This document shows positions 22,082 through 33,464 of a stretch of 64,000 bases of DNA, in pieces. The position numbers were made by a program, and so were the translations under genes. Origin of the DNA: Glandiceps talaboti (lineage: Eukaryota; Hemichordata; Enteropneusta; Spengelidae); contig NC_135551.1 of NCBI RefSeq assembly GCF_964340395.1, positions 496,001 to 560,000 of the forward strand. The letters run 5' to 3'. The notes under the pieces were generated by a model. The model did no database searches. It was given only the letters and a program-made list of their open reading frames with translations, and was not told where the DNA came from. The first letter of the stretch is position 1, and each line of letters starts with the position of its first letter.

Positions 22082-24525
22082 ATGACAAAGATTTTGAACC
22101 CACGCACTAACCGAATGATAACAGTTGGTGGACGTGTATATAATAAGCTTATACGGAATGGTAATTTACAACCTTTACCTGATAATATCTTAGATTGGTC
22201 GGTACCTGATAATCTTCCTCGACCATTAATGGAACAATATATCATTAATCCTATTACCAAACGTATGATTAAAATAGGAAATGATACATATCAAACTTTT
22301 ATTAATAAAGGCTATCATCATGTTAGTGGTGTTCTAATACCACCTAAATATCATGAACTTGAGAGAGCTTTTAGAGGATATGTGAAGTCGTATGAAATTG
22401 ATATTACTGAAAGGAACCTCATACGCAATTAATTGAAAATAAATATTTAATAAAAGAACTTTTAAAACAAAATTTAGAAGATCAAGGTGGAATAAAAGCA
22501 ATATTAACCTTGAATATAAAATTTGCTAAATACAACTTAAATGTAAACAGTATGGATACAGAGATAACAAATAATGGTTATTTTAATAGTCGTCCATTAG
22601 TAATTACAAATATTGATCAAATAGATGAACAAATGAGTGTAAGTTTCGAAAGAATTCTTGAACATATCGCTAAATGGTTATGTGAAGGTTCTGGTTGGCA
22701 TATAAAAACACTTCTTAATTTTTATGTAAATATTGTAAGATACGAACCTTTACAAGGTAACTCGTATATAAAATTACCAAAAGAACTACAAAATGCAAAG
22801 AAGGGCCTCATTAACGTCCAAAATAATGACGATGAGTGCTTTAGATGGTGCCATTTAGCGTATAAGTTTCCAGTTGAAAATAATAAATATAGGCCATCTA
22901 GATACAAACAACATATCGATGATGTAGATTATAAAGGAATAACATTTCCAGTAACAATAAAACAAATACCTAAAATCGAAAACCAAAATAATATATCGAT
23001 TTCCGTATTTGGTTATAACAATAAACAAGCATATCCAATTTACGTTAGTAAACAAACTTGTGAAGATCATCTTGATTTACTACTAATAACTCGTGGTGAT
23101 AATCAAAAACATTAAAGATTTTAATCGATTCATGTATGGTATAACAAACCATAATGGAATAAAACATTTTTGTAGATATTGTTTGCAACATTTTTCAACC
23201 GTAGAGATTTTAAATCTGCATATTCCCATTTGTTTTGAAATAAACAAGACGCAGGCTATACGATTACCAACTGAAGAATATAAATGGTTATCATTTAAAA
23301 ATTACCCAAAACAATTAAATACACCATTTGTTATTTACGCAGATTTTGAATCTATAACCGAAAAAGTAAATAATATAATACTAACAATAATACGGTATTT
23401 ACGCAACATTATCAAACACACGAAGTATGTAGTTTTGGTTATAAACTAGTCTGTTGACACATTTAGTAAAAAAAGTGTTATTTATAGAGGATCAGATGCT
23501 TCCAAGAAATTTATGGAAATGATGTTATCGGAAGTTGACTATTATAATAATATTAAACAACAACATTTTAACAAACCTCTGCGTATGAGTAAAAATGATG
23601 AAAACTGTTTCCAAAAAGCGACGCAATGTCATATTTGTGAAACATCATACGAGAAAACTGATATACGAGTCCGTGACCATTGCCATATTACCGGTAAATA
23701 CCGTGGTTCAGCGCATGAATCCTGTAATATCAATTTTCAAGTAACGAAGAAAATACCCGTTATATTCCACAATTTTAAAGGATATGACAGTCATTTCATC
23801 GTACAAACCCTTGAAAATTTTAATGAAAAAATTAATATTATCCCACATTCTATGGAAAAGTTTATGGCTATAATGGTTGGTACTCATTTAGTCTTCATAG
23901 ATAGTTCAAATTTCTTGAATGCTTCATTGAAAAACTCGTCAGTAACACAAGTGATTTTAAATACACAGAACAGGAATTTCCTAATAGTTTAAAATTATTA
24001 ACGAGAAAGGGTGTGTATCCTTATGATTATATGGATTCCACCAAAAAATTCGATGATATTAATCTTCCACTAAAGGAAACATTTTATTCTATTCTAAATG
24101 AGACTGGTATTACCGATGAAGATTATAAACATGCGCAAGATATATGGAAGCATTTTAATATGCAAACCATGGGTGATTATCATGATCTATATCTCAAAAC
24201 TGATGTATTATTATTAACGGATGTATTTGAAAATTTCCGAAAGACATCCAATCTATATTATAATCTCGATCCATGTCATTACTTCAGTGCTCCAGGATTA
24301 TCTTGGGATGCGTGTCTAAAAATGACTAAAATTAATCTCGAACTATTAACGGATATAGATATGCATCTCTTTATAGAAAAAGGTCTTCGTGGTGGTATCT
24401 CTTATATATCCGCTGGTCATGCAAAGGCGAACAATCCATACGTGAAAGATTATGATCCTACTCAAGAATCAAAGTACATTATGTATTTAGATGCAAATAA
24501 TCTATATGGTTGGGCAATGACATAA
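22082..24525 (+). pseudogene. Protein-primed DNA polymerase B (Polinton/adintovirus type), broken remnant
   Basis: Consecutive open pieces form the N-terminal and exonuclease part of a type-2 family B polymerase, the replicase of Polintons and adintovirus-like elements. In order: NPRTNRMITVGGRVYNKL and a second NPITKRMIKIGND unit (22082-22432); a region with GSGWHIK and SYIKLPKELQNAKKGL; ADFESI, the exonuclease I-like motif (about 23340); an HNH-like CHICE...HCHITGKYRGSAHE block; FHNFKGYDSHF, exonuclease II-like; LYLKTDVLLLTDVF, exonuclease III-like; and YLDANNLYGWAM, the start of polymerase motif A (about 24480). Frames break near 22433, 23110, 23440-23510 and 23950, and a TAA ends the frame at 24523. 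Later polymerase motifs are absent; the palindrome at 24532 begins just after. It is an old endogenous copy, not functional. Confidence 0.85.
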
Positions 24526-24531
24526 TCTTTA

Positions 24532-24816
24532 CCATTGAAATCGCGCATCGTCACGTAAATAACGATTTTAATAGCATCGCTAAGTATTCAAAAAGTAGCG
24601 TTTTTTCTTTCTTTTTTCCCAAAATCTCAGGGGGGCAGCTGCCCCCTTGCGCCCCCCCCCCCGCAGGCTACCAGTACCATAGCCTGCGGGGGGGGGGCAA
24701 GGGGGGCAGCTGACCCCCCTGAGATTTTTGAAAAAAGAAAGAAAAAAAGCTACTTTTTGAATACTTAGCGATGCTATTAAAATCGTTATTTACGTGACGA
24801 TGCGCGATTTCAATGG
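24532..24816. mobile_element. 285-bp near-perfect palindrome (fold-back element)
   Basis: The left arm from CCATTGAAATCGCGCATCGT matches the inverse of the right arm ending GATTTCAATGG over about 135 bp, with only a few mismatches and indels. The centre is GCAGGCTA-ccagtacca-TAGCCTGC, flanked by C and G runs and GGGGGGCAGCTG. The arms are so alike that the structure must be young or kept alike by repair. It interrupts the polymerase remnant just after motif A. No coding content and no clear target duplication were seen. Confidence 0.9.
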
Positions 24817-25735
24817 ATAGTTCACTAAAGTGACTGTACACTGACTCATGGCTAATATGTATCTTGTATCGTTATTGTACGCTGGCTTAACTTTGAATAA
24901 AAATGTGTCCAGTTAACAATTGTAACTTTTGGCAGCAAATTAAAAATTCTTTGCGCGGGAAAGTACAAAAGAAGTGCGCACTGTGCATTTTCTGCGAGTA
25001 ACCGTAGTCTTAATCTTGAAAGTCTCCTTCATTTGAAGATAGCAAGTCGCAACAATGTCAGCGAGTGAAACTCAAAAAAAGACAGAAAAAGTCGTTCAAC
25101 GTGAGGTTGCCTGCTATGCTGCATGTAGTGACTCCGAAGATGCGCTCGATCTCATTTACATCTTGTTCCTTATATTAAAACATTTCATGCTGATAAAACG
25201 GCAGATCTCTTTTTGGAATATTTGGTGGCCCTGAAAAACTATTAAACTAGGTACGCAGTTTAAGATCCACTATTTGAAGATATTTCTTTCAATAATTGTG
25301 TTCGACGTTGTCTTTGGTTAAAATGTTGTTTGATATAATTATCTCATTGCACACTGTCACTAGCGTTATTCCGCAATTCATTTTGAAACGACAATTTGCT
25401 ATGGAAAGAAAATGATTATTTTGTTGTGTTACTTATTTGAGAAAGCACCATCCATTTTTTTTACTTTGAATGTGACATCTTTTCGGCAACTACTTTGAAA
25501 GATACGACATTAGGCCAGAAAAAATGAAAAAGCTGTTCAAACTACCCATGTATTTTTTTCTGGTGATGGGCAATATATCCTCATGCGGGCTTCGCATTTT
25601 TTTCAAAATCAAGAATATTTCTTTATATTTTCTGAATAGTACATGTAACAATATACATTTGAGTCTATTCCAAATTATATAATATCTTATACAGTGGTTT
25701 ACTTGGCTCTGGTGTTGCATACAAGCATGAATTGA
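24817..25735. other. Unassigned sequence with a short broken ORF
   Basis: No continuation of the polymerase was found. A short frame begins ATGTCAGCGAGTG at 25055 (MSASETQKKTEKVVQREVAC). About 40 codons on, a different frame continues as HLVPYIKTFHADKTADLFLE and ends YLVALKNY-stop near 25246, suggesting one frameshift in a small unknown coding segment. Confidence 0.35.
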
Positions 25736-26610
25736 GATTAAATATCCAATGTGCACTAAAAATTGAACAAACGTTTACGACCATCATCACTTACTTGGAA
25801 TTCACACGTGAAAAATGTTATTTTAAAAATTAGCCCCAAAATTGGTCCTTTCTCGTATTTTGTACCGAAGTCAATTCTTATCATGATCTCTAACACCTCC
25901 ATCTTACCGTATCTAACATACTGTTTAGAAATATGGGGTAACACTTACACAACATTATTAAATCCCATTCTCCGCCTACAGAAAAAAGCAGTTGGACTTA
26001 TTACATTTTCTAATTTCACTGCACATTCTGATCATTTATTTCGCCAACTAAATATATTACCGCTTCCGAAACTCAGTAAATATTCCTCCTGTCTATTTAT
26101 CTTTGACTCATTAAATACTAATTTCCCTACAAATATTACAAACTATTTTGAAGTCCTTACCCATACTTATTCTACACGATCATCTGATAGTGGCAATCTC
26201 CGAATACCGAATGCCAGACTCAGAATTACTCAACACAACATTGTATTTGCTGCAGTCAGACACTGGAATTCACTGCCATATCATCTAAAACAAATGAATT
26301 CAAGATTTAAATTTCAAAAAGCTTTAAAATCTTACTTATCAGCTTTGTGATTTTTGTGTGTGATTTTTTTTCCGTATATTCTTTATAGATTTTCTTTTTC
26401 TCGACACTGTGTGACTTTTTTGTAAATTTTATTGCAGTAATAATTGTGGGCTGTGGACTCGATTAGTCCGTTGGGACTACTTCCACAGTCCAAACCAGAT
26501 ATAATTCAGTATTCTTCTGTTCTTTTTTGTTTGTTTTGAATTGTAGGTTTGTAATACTTGAGTTTGTATTCAACGTTGTCCTATTTATTTATATCTGGTT
26601 GAATAAAGAT
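25736..26610 (+). mobile_element. Non-LTR retrotransposon 3' fragment (LINE ORF2 C-terminus and 3' UTR)
   Basis: The frame 25763-26350 encodes an ORF2 C-terminus: ILPYLTYCLEIWGNTYTT, LLNPILRLQKKAVGLITF, LFRQLNILPLPKL and VRHWNSLPYHLKQ. Y-C-x-x-I/V-W-G and L-Q-K-x-A are recurrent in CR1/Jockey-group LINEs. The 5' end is truncated. The 3' UTR includes GACTCGATTAGTCCGTTGGG and ends with TTGAATAAAGATTCACAAGA. It differs from the LINE at 17170-17905. The 63-bp minisatellite starts directly after its 3' end. Confidence 0.88.
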
Positions 26611-26627
26611 TCACAAGATCACATTAA

Positions 26628-28130
26628 CATTTTCTAAGACTGTCCCCAGCCTTGAGATACTTCTAATACGATATAAGACTAGCACAATAACATTTACCGA
26701 GACCGACAACAGCCAGGAGTTACTTACAATACGATATTAGAATAACACAATGACATATTCTGGGACAGTCCCCAGTCTGGAGCTACTTACAGTACGATAT
26801 TAGACTAGTACAAAACCATGTTCTGGGACAGTCCCCAGCCAGGAGCTACTTACAGTACGATATTAGACTAGTACAAAACCATGTTCTGGGACAGTCCCCA
26901 GCCAGGAGCTACTTACAGTACGATATTAGACTAGTACAAAACCATGTTCTGGGACAGTCCCCAGCCAGGAGCTACTTACAGTACGATATTAGACTAGTAC
27001 AAAACCATGTTCTGGGACAGTCCCCAGCCTGGCGCTACTTACAACACGATATTAGACTAGTACAAAACCATGTTCTGGGACAGTCCCCAGTCTGGCGCTA
27101 CTTACAGTACCATATTAGACTAGTACAAAACCATGTTCTGGGACAGTCCCCAGTCTGGCGCTACTTACAGTACCATATTAGACTAGTACAAAACCATGTT
27201 CTGGGACAGTCCCCAGTCTGGCGCTACTTACAGTACGATGTTAGACTAGTACAAAACAATGTTCTGGGACAGTCCCCAGTCTGGCGCTACTTACAGTACG
27301 ATGTTAGACTAGTACAAAACCATATTCTGGGACAGTCCCCAGTCTGGCGCTACTTACAGTACGATATTAGACTAGTACAAAACCATATTCTGGGACAGTC
27401 CCCAGTCTGGCGCTACTTACAGTACGATATTAGACTAGTACAAAACCATATTCTGGGACAGTCCCCAGTCTGGCGCTACTTACAGTACCATATTAGACTA
27501 GTACAAAACCATATTCTGGGACAGTCCCCAGCCTGGCGCTACTTACAGTACGATATTAGACTAGTACAAAACCATATTCTGGGACAGTCCCCAGCCTGGC
27601 GCTACTTACAATACGATATTAGACTAGTACAAAACCATGTTCTGGGACAGTCCCCAGCCTGGCGCTACTTACAATACGATATTAGACTAGTACAAAACCA
27701 TGTTCTGGGACAGTCCCCAGTCAGGAGCTACTTACAAAACGATATTAGACTAGTACAAAACCATTTTCTGGGACAGTCCCCAGTCTGGAGCTACTTACAA
27801 TACGATACTAGACTAGTACAAAACCATGTTCTGGGACAGTCCCCAGTGTGGAGCTACTTACAATACGATATTAGACTCGTACAAAACCATGTTCTGGGAC
27901 AGTCCCCAGTCTGGCGCTACTTACAGTACGACATTAGACTGGTACAAAACCATGTTCTGGGACAGTCCCCAGCCTGGAGCTACTTACAATACCATATTAG
28001 ACTGGTACAAAACCATGTTCTGGGACAGTCCCCAGCCTGGCGCTACTTACAATACGATATTACACTGGTACATTAACATTGACCGAGACCGTCCCCAAGC
28101 TGGAGCTACTTGCAATACGATATTAGACTA
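26628..28130 (+). repeat. 63-bp minisatellite
   Basis: About 24 copies of a 63-bp unit containing ACAAAACCATGTTCTGGGAC, AGTCCCCAGTCTGGCGCTAC and TTACAGTACGATATTAGACT. The edge copies are the most diverged. Because 63 is divisible by three, open frames of MFWDSPQSGATY type arise where the usual CTAGTA is changed to CTGGTA (27826-28131). This is not evidence of a gene. Confidence 0.95.
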
Positions 28131-28387
28131 GTATTTATTTATTTGAGATGTCTACAGGATTACCCCATTTATAGACACTCTGAAATTGGAAAGACTAAAA
28201 TACGTACAATATTTACAAAACTAGTAAAAATAGAAATAAATAAATTAAAAGAAGGTAAAATTACCGAAATTGCGTTAAATTCACACATCAACTATTTCAT
28301 TTAGGACATCGTTTCTAAAAGTACTGAGACTGGAAAATGTGTCTTGTATTTTGCAAGGTGTTGATAAAATTGAAGGTCCTAGATAAA
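28131..28387. other. Unassigned flank of the DIRS element
   Basis: AT-rich sequence between the minisatellite and the DIRS left terminus. No gene was recognised. Confidence 0.4.
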
Positions 28388-28590
28388 ATTGTAATTTCTA
28401 CTGAAATGAATTTCTGTATAAGAGTAATACCCACCTTTTAGCTTACTTTTGGGTGTCCCTCTGCTTCCCCTTGTGTATTGCCAAATATAAATTAATGCCT
28501 CCGGCACCCTGTGGCCTGTCGTCCTAGTGGTCACATGACCTTGACTAGCCAATCCCCAGTATTCCTTGGTCCTAAACATAACCGAAGGTT
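28388..28590. repeat. DIRS inverted terminal repeat (left in window)
   Basis: It runs from ATTGTAATTTCTACTGAAAT to about 28575 (CTTGG). From 28435 to 28570 it is the near-exact inverse of 33124-33260. The outermost 50 bp (28388-28437) differ from the other terminus and are instead complementary to the first half of the internal complementary region. Confidence 0.9.
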
Positions 28591-28627
28591 TCAAGGACTG
28601 GAGACTGTGGGGATGAGGGTGGGAGCA

Positions 28628-28722
28628 TAAAAGGTGGGTATTAGTCTTATACAGAAATTCATTTCAGTAGAAATTACAATTCTGTACAGACAATACCCAC
28701 CTTTTAGCTTACTTTTGGGTAA
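28628..28722. repeat. DIRS internal complementary region
   Basis: The first half (28628-28680, TAAAAGGTGGGTATTAGTCT on to AAATTACAAT) is complementary to the outer end of the left terminal repeat. The second half (28681-28720, TCTGTACAGACAATACCCAC then CTTTTAGCTTAC) is complementary to the outer end of the right one. The two halves abut at AAATTACAAT|TCTGTACAG. In the DIRS replication model this region templates the joining of both ends into a circle. Confidence 0.9.
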
Positions 28723-28738
28723 GCCTAGAATATGACAC

Positions 28739-30330
28739 CTAGTTGGTGGAGGGAGTCTCCACACTGAAAGGCATAGCGACATTTTGAGCCGAACTGATAG
28801 GACCTAGAGCAGACATCCTGACTGCCTCTTGGGCCATGTCCCGCAAGTAAAAGCTAATGAATGAGTTCTGAGAGTGCAAGGTTCCTGCCTCAATGACTGA
28901 CTTAATGGATACGCCAGACCAGAGTGCCCAGGAAGTAGCCACTGCATGAACTTTATGAGCAGTAACTTTAGAAAGTGCCTGTGTATCAGCTGTGGAAGAA
29001 CTGTATGCTACTTTAATAGTATTAACTATCCACTTAGAAATGTCGGCCATTGTACAATCCATGTTGTCTGATTTCCAAGGGATGAACAAGCGGGTACGAT
29101 CGCCCCTAATGTCCTTAGTGCGATTACAGTACCACTTGAGAGATCTGACTGGACATAAAAGACGTTCTTTTCGGTCCCTTCCCACCCGCGTGGCTAAATC
29201 CTTTATGATAATGGGAGAAGCCACGGAACCTAAAACCTGATTTTTAGCAATGAACTTAGGATGAGTCCGAAGTACAACTTGGTGCTGTAACCACTGGATT
29301 CGACCCTGTCCAATATCTAGTGCGTGGATCTCGCTTCTACGACTGCCTGAAGCAAGAGCTAGTAGGAACGTCGTTTTAAGAGTGAGAAATTCCAATGAAA
29401 TCTGGTGACGAGGTTCAAAAGGGGGAGATTGTAATGCGTTGAGCACTAGAGACAGACTCCACTGGGGAGCTGAAATGGGCCGAGGTGGTCTCTTATTATG
29501 TGGAAGTTCCTTATCAAACTAGAAAAGATCTTATTTTGTCCAAAGTCCGGGCCCCCAACACTCCTAATGGTACTAGAAATAGCTGAGCGGTATACCATTA
29601 TGGTTTGGACAGCTAACTTCTGTACATCAAACAGTTCAAACAGAAAGGCAGTTAACTGTTGTTTAGTAACTTGGAGTGGTTCAATCGATCATTGATTACA
29701 CCAACTAGAGAATCTCTTCCACTTTTCCCCGTAAGTGGCAAGGGTACTCACACGCTGGGGTCTTGCGATGACTGCGGCAGTCTTGCAAGAAAAGCCCTTT
29801 GCAATGAGAGATCGTTCGACAATCGGAATGCATGTAGATGGAACGTCTCTGGATGTGGGTGAAGGATGTTCCGTCCCTGTGACAACAGATCCTCCCTCTG
29901 GGGCAGTTTGCATGGGAGATCTATTAGGAGAGACAGTAACACTGGGAACCACGAGCGGTTCGGCCACAGTGGAGCGACTAGAGATAGTACACACTTTTCC
30001 TCTTGAATTTTTCTGAGGACTAGTGGTAGTAGGGGGAGAGGTGGGAAGGCGTAAGCCTCCAGCCCCTCCCAACTGAAAGATATGGCGTCCACTGCCATTG
30101 CTCTGAGATCTGGTACAGGAGATACAAAGAGAGGCAGTTTGCGATTGAGAAATGTCACGAACAGGTCGACTACAGGCTTGTTCCACCTGATGAAGATTTG
30201 ATTGGCTACATTCTGTGGAATCTCCCATTCCATGGGGCGAACTTGGATGCAGCGCGAGAGTGCGTCTGCAATCCCGTTGCGCTTCCCCGGAAGGTGCCAC
30301 GCCCTTAGTGTTATCTTCCTGTCTTTGCAC
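28739..30330 (-). pseudogene. DIRS tyrosine recombinase, broken
   Basis: The N-terminal part (30330 to 29689) ends with a core-binding-like stretch, ERSLIAKGFSCKTAAVIA and ATYGEKWKRFSSWCNQ. An in-frame TGA follows (about 29690), then VTKQQLTAFLFELFDVQK and YRSAISS in the same frame. A frameshift lies near 29487-29495. The catalytic part follows from 29446: LTLKTTFLLALASGSRRSEI (catalytic Arg region), AHKVHAVATSWAL where the family has HxxR, and FISFYLRDM (the region of the nucleophile Tyr). The second catalytic Arg appears to be His. The N-terminal frame overlaps the RNase H frame, as is usual in DIRS elements. Confidence 0.85.
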
Positions 30331-31548
30331 CAGAACATTAGGTCCCAGTGTCGGTATTGACTAGCACACAGCAGTGTGACACCAGGTGTTCGAACTGGCG
30401 AAGAGCTAGAACAACTGCCTGCATTTCCAACCAATTGATATGATGGAGACTGGATGGTAGATCCCAAGTACCTGAGGTCCAGTGGTGGTCCAGATGGGCT
30501 CCCCATCCCACCTTGGATGCGTCGGTAAAAAGGGAAATATCTGTTTTCCAACTCGACAATTGTTTTCCTTCCAACATTGCCTCTTTGTCCAACCACCATC
30601 GTAGGTGTGGAAAAAGGGGTGGTAGGATGGGAACCATAGACTCTGCTGATTGGATACTGGGGTGCCTGTGTGCCAACAGGTAGAGCTGAATTGGTCACAT
30701 TCTGAGGCGTGCCCATGGTGAAATGTCGATGATGGAATTCATCAAACCCAACAGGGACAGAAATAGTTTGGCTTGTATGCGGGTTTGTTTCGCTACAAGC
30801 CTTACCAGTATAACAATCTTGTCTACTCGCTCTTGCGGTGGACAGACTATTCCCTGTTTGGTCATAAAATGCATCCCGATAAAAATCATGTCCTGAGTAG
30901 GGACTAGAATCGATTTGTCGGGACTCAGAAGGAATCCGAGAGATCTCAGAATAATCTGGGTGTCTCGAACAAAACGACGTAGCTGTTCGACTTTCTTGTC
31001 GTGTAGCAACCAGTCGTCTAGATAAGGATTTAGTAGAAAACCACGCACATGGAGAGTGGTCACCGGCGCGGCAACTACTCGAGTAAAGACTCTCGGTTAG
31101 TTGCGAGGCCGAACGGTAGTGCTACGTATTCGAACACTCAACCGTCGGTTGCAAAGCGGAGAAAGTGACGACACGACTTGTGAATGGGAATGTGGAAGTA
31201 GGCGTCCTTCAAATCTATGGATGCCATCCATTCGCCTGGCTGAATATAGGTGAGGACGGATCGGCTTGTTTCCATCTTGAATCTGGGCACTCGCAGGTAC
31301 TTGTTGAGAGTGGATAGATTCAGTATCGGATGCCATCCCCCGACTTTTTTGGAACCAGGAAAAAGTGGCTGTAAAAGCCGGGTCCCGATGACTGGGCATC
31401 GATTTCCCTTATTGCGTTTTGAGTCGATAGCTTCCAGAAATGCCGTTCGTTGAGTGGCCAGTCTTGGAACTGGAGTAACGAAAGGTACGACCGAAAGAGG
31501 GGGATCACGTACGAAAGATAGGTGGTAACCCTCTCTTACGGTAGACAA
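29748..31548 (-). pseudogene. DIRS reverse transcriptase and RNase H, broken
   Basis: The RT fingers and palm start with HPILNLSTLNKYLRVPRF and SIDLKDAYFHIPIH (about 31200-31300). A TGA (about 31135) and a frameshift near 31100 break the frame before TTLHVRGFLLNPYLDDWLL. The YLDD catalytic box lies at about 31013-31024 and is intact. RNase H follows with SLFTDASKVGWGAHLDHHW, INWLEMQAVVLAL and VLVNTDT. There a deletion removes the stretch expected before WDLMFWCKDRKITL and shifts the frame to the piece ending in HLPGKRNGIADALSR. Substrate and role: copying the element's own RNA into DNA. Confidence 0.88.
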
Positions 31549-31711
31549 AATCCATTCGTCTGACGTAATGCATTCCCAATGTTTTGCGTATAAACTTATA
31601 CGCCCCCCACTGGACCGCTGTCCTGTCGGGAAGGAAGTCAGGAGAACTGCTGACGACTTCCTGACCCCTGTGTTTGATTGGTCGAGGAAGTGGACGGCTT
31701 ACCCGGCTGAC

Positions 31712-32862
31712 TCAAGCTGACTTAGATATCTGTGGAGACCTGCGTCCTTCCCGAGTTAAACGATCAAAACGATCTGGAAGGTCTCTATGCGGAGGGCATG
31801 ACCGATCACCGTGTCTTGACCCTGAGACGGAATGATCAGATGATGACGCTCTATCCCGAGTAGTAGACCTACTACTGGAATGAGACAGCCGAGAGGGTGA
31901 AGGTTGACTTCCTGCTTTGGCCTCCTGGTTCCCCTGGGGGTGGGGGCTCATTGTCACTAGGCCCGGTGTGGGGTTAGTAACAGGTGGAGTCCGCCCTTGA
32001 AAACCATGTTGAATGGTTTGCTGCCAGGCATTGGGAACACTGGGTACCAGAGAGGGTGCTGTTCCCTGTGGTAAATAGGGTACTGCTCCCTGTGGTAAAA
32101 AGGCAGTGTTCCCAGACATCTGTGGATGAACCCCTGTATACTGATGGAAATACTGAGGGTTTGTCACAGAAAATTGGTTATAAGGAACGTAGGAGTGTCC
32201 CCAAGGAGAGAAATACACTCCAGGTTGTACTCCTGTTTGGTCGGTCACAGAATCGATGGGTGTCCGGTATCTGGACTGCCCCCTCAAATTTGCCGCCTGT
32301 GGTAAATTACTATATACCGCAGCAGTGGTTTGACCTTGACCAAAGGAAATGTCCCTGACCTCCGTAGTGGGGATACGTTCTGCCTCTCCCTGAAAGATCA
32401 TATTTTTGATCGGGCGAACCTGTCCGTCATCAGGCTGGGAACGCCGAGGGAGGTAATACGGATCCCGTCTATCGGGCGATAGATCGGGTTCCGCGGAACA
32501 TAAATCCCTCTGTTCGACCAGGATGGTGCGGAGACAACTGCAGGCACTCCAGGATCCCTAATGGAGGTAAAAATGTCGCCTTAAAAAAGGTGGTTTTCCT
32601 GAAAAGGAGAAACGGACTTACCTTCTTTTGAAGTACTTACCGTAGAGGAAGTCCGCTCGACTAGCAAAGACGTGCGTTGAGGGATGACGTCATCGATCTC
32701 GCTACGTCTTTCTGAAAACTTTTTCCACTGACGATCGGTCCAGTTACTGCAGAAATCGCATGTCTGGTCGGGCCGACAGGATCTGCAGTGCGCACAAAGA
32801 TCATGGCCATCTCCCGCAACGATGGGGTGGCCACACTTACTTACGGGAGACTGATCCGACAT
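31712..32862 (-). pseudogene. DIRS gag-like ORF, frameshifted
   Basis: The start is MSDQSPVSKCGHPIVAGDGH (32862), followed by a Cys-rich stretch CAHCRSCRPDQTCDFC typical of the DIRS gag N-terminus. A second frame takes over before 32401 (PYYLPRRSQPDDGQVRPIKN, then MIFQGEAERIPTTEVRD). It is low-complexity, Pro/Gln/Ser-rich, and ends in an SR-rich tail (SHSSSRSTTRDRASSSD). The break lies between about 32540 and 32581. It probably coats the element's RNA. The assignment rests on position and on the Cys-rich start. Confidence 0.7.
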
Positions 32863-33118
32863 TGTGAAGGAAGTTCAAATGCTAAAAAAAAATATACAAG
32901 TACAACAATGGCGCCCGATTTACCAAATGAGGCGCCAACGAACTTGAGAAAAATAAGGTGTCCACAAAACGTAGACGCAACACACGAGAATAAAAAGGAA
33001 CGACTTAGCTGCAATCCATATTCAGCGAAGTGTCCACCGCTTATTAGGAGATAACTCGTGTCAATTTTGGCACAAGAGGATAACACTCGCAGAGGCCTTT
33101 AGCTATTGTACGAAATTC

Positions 33119-33284
33119 GTCGATTTGCCAAGGAATACTGGGGATTGGCTAGTCAAGGTCATGTGACCACTCGGACGACAGGCCACAGGGTGCCGGAGGC
33201 ATTAATTTATATTTGGCAATACACAAGGGGAAGCAGAGGGACACCCAAAAGTAAGCTAAAAGGTGGGTATTTGTCTGTACAGAA
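33119..33284. repeat. DIRS inverted terminal repeat (right in window)
   Basis: AGGAATACTGGGGATTGGCT through AAAAGTAAGCTAAAAGGTGG is the inverse of 28435-28570. The outer end (33262-33284) is complementary to the second half of the internal complementary region. Short frames across both repeats encode the same peptide on opposite strands, which first revealed the inverted arrangement. Confidence 0.9.
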
Positions 33285-33464
33285 ACGAGTTTTTCCTTCG
33301 AGTAGAATTATTAAAAACGTGCCATTTTAAATGTGTAGTGGGAATGGAGATTCCTCGAGGGCACATGAAACGGAACATTGGCAACAATATACATCGAGTT
33401 AAAAGAGCCATTTATATGTATGTAAAAAGACTGCATCCAGCAATTTCCTACGAGATTGAAGACT

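Larger units (their letters stand above)
28388..33284 (-). mobile_element. DIRS-type tyrosine recombinase retrotransposon (about 4.9 kb, decayed)
   Basis: Reading on the - strand from 33284, the order is inverted terminal repeat, gag, reverse transcriptase/RNase H, tyrosine recombinase, internal complementary region, inverted terminal repeat. That is the DIRS1 order. The terminal repeats are inverted, not direct as in LTR elements: CCAAGGAATACTGGGGATTG at 33128 has its inverse at about 28549-28568. Such elements integrate through a circular intermediate with a tyrosine recombinase and make no target duplication; none is seen. The genes have several stops and frameshifts, so this copy is dead, but all domains are present. 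Confidence 0.92.

Noticed and set aside
27826-28131. Repeat-protein ORF (MFWDSPQ units)
   Set aside because: It lies wholly within the 63-bp minisatellite, most units contain a stop, and there is no sign of a promoter or splice structure.
28388-33284. Interpretation as an LTR retrotransposon
   Set aside because: Terminal repeats are inverted, there is a tyrosine recombinase instead of a DDE integrase, no protease, and an internal complementary region.
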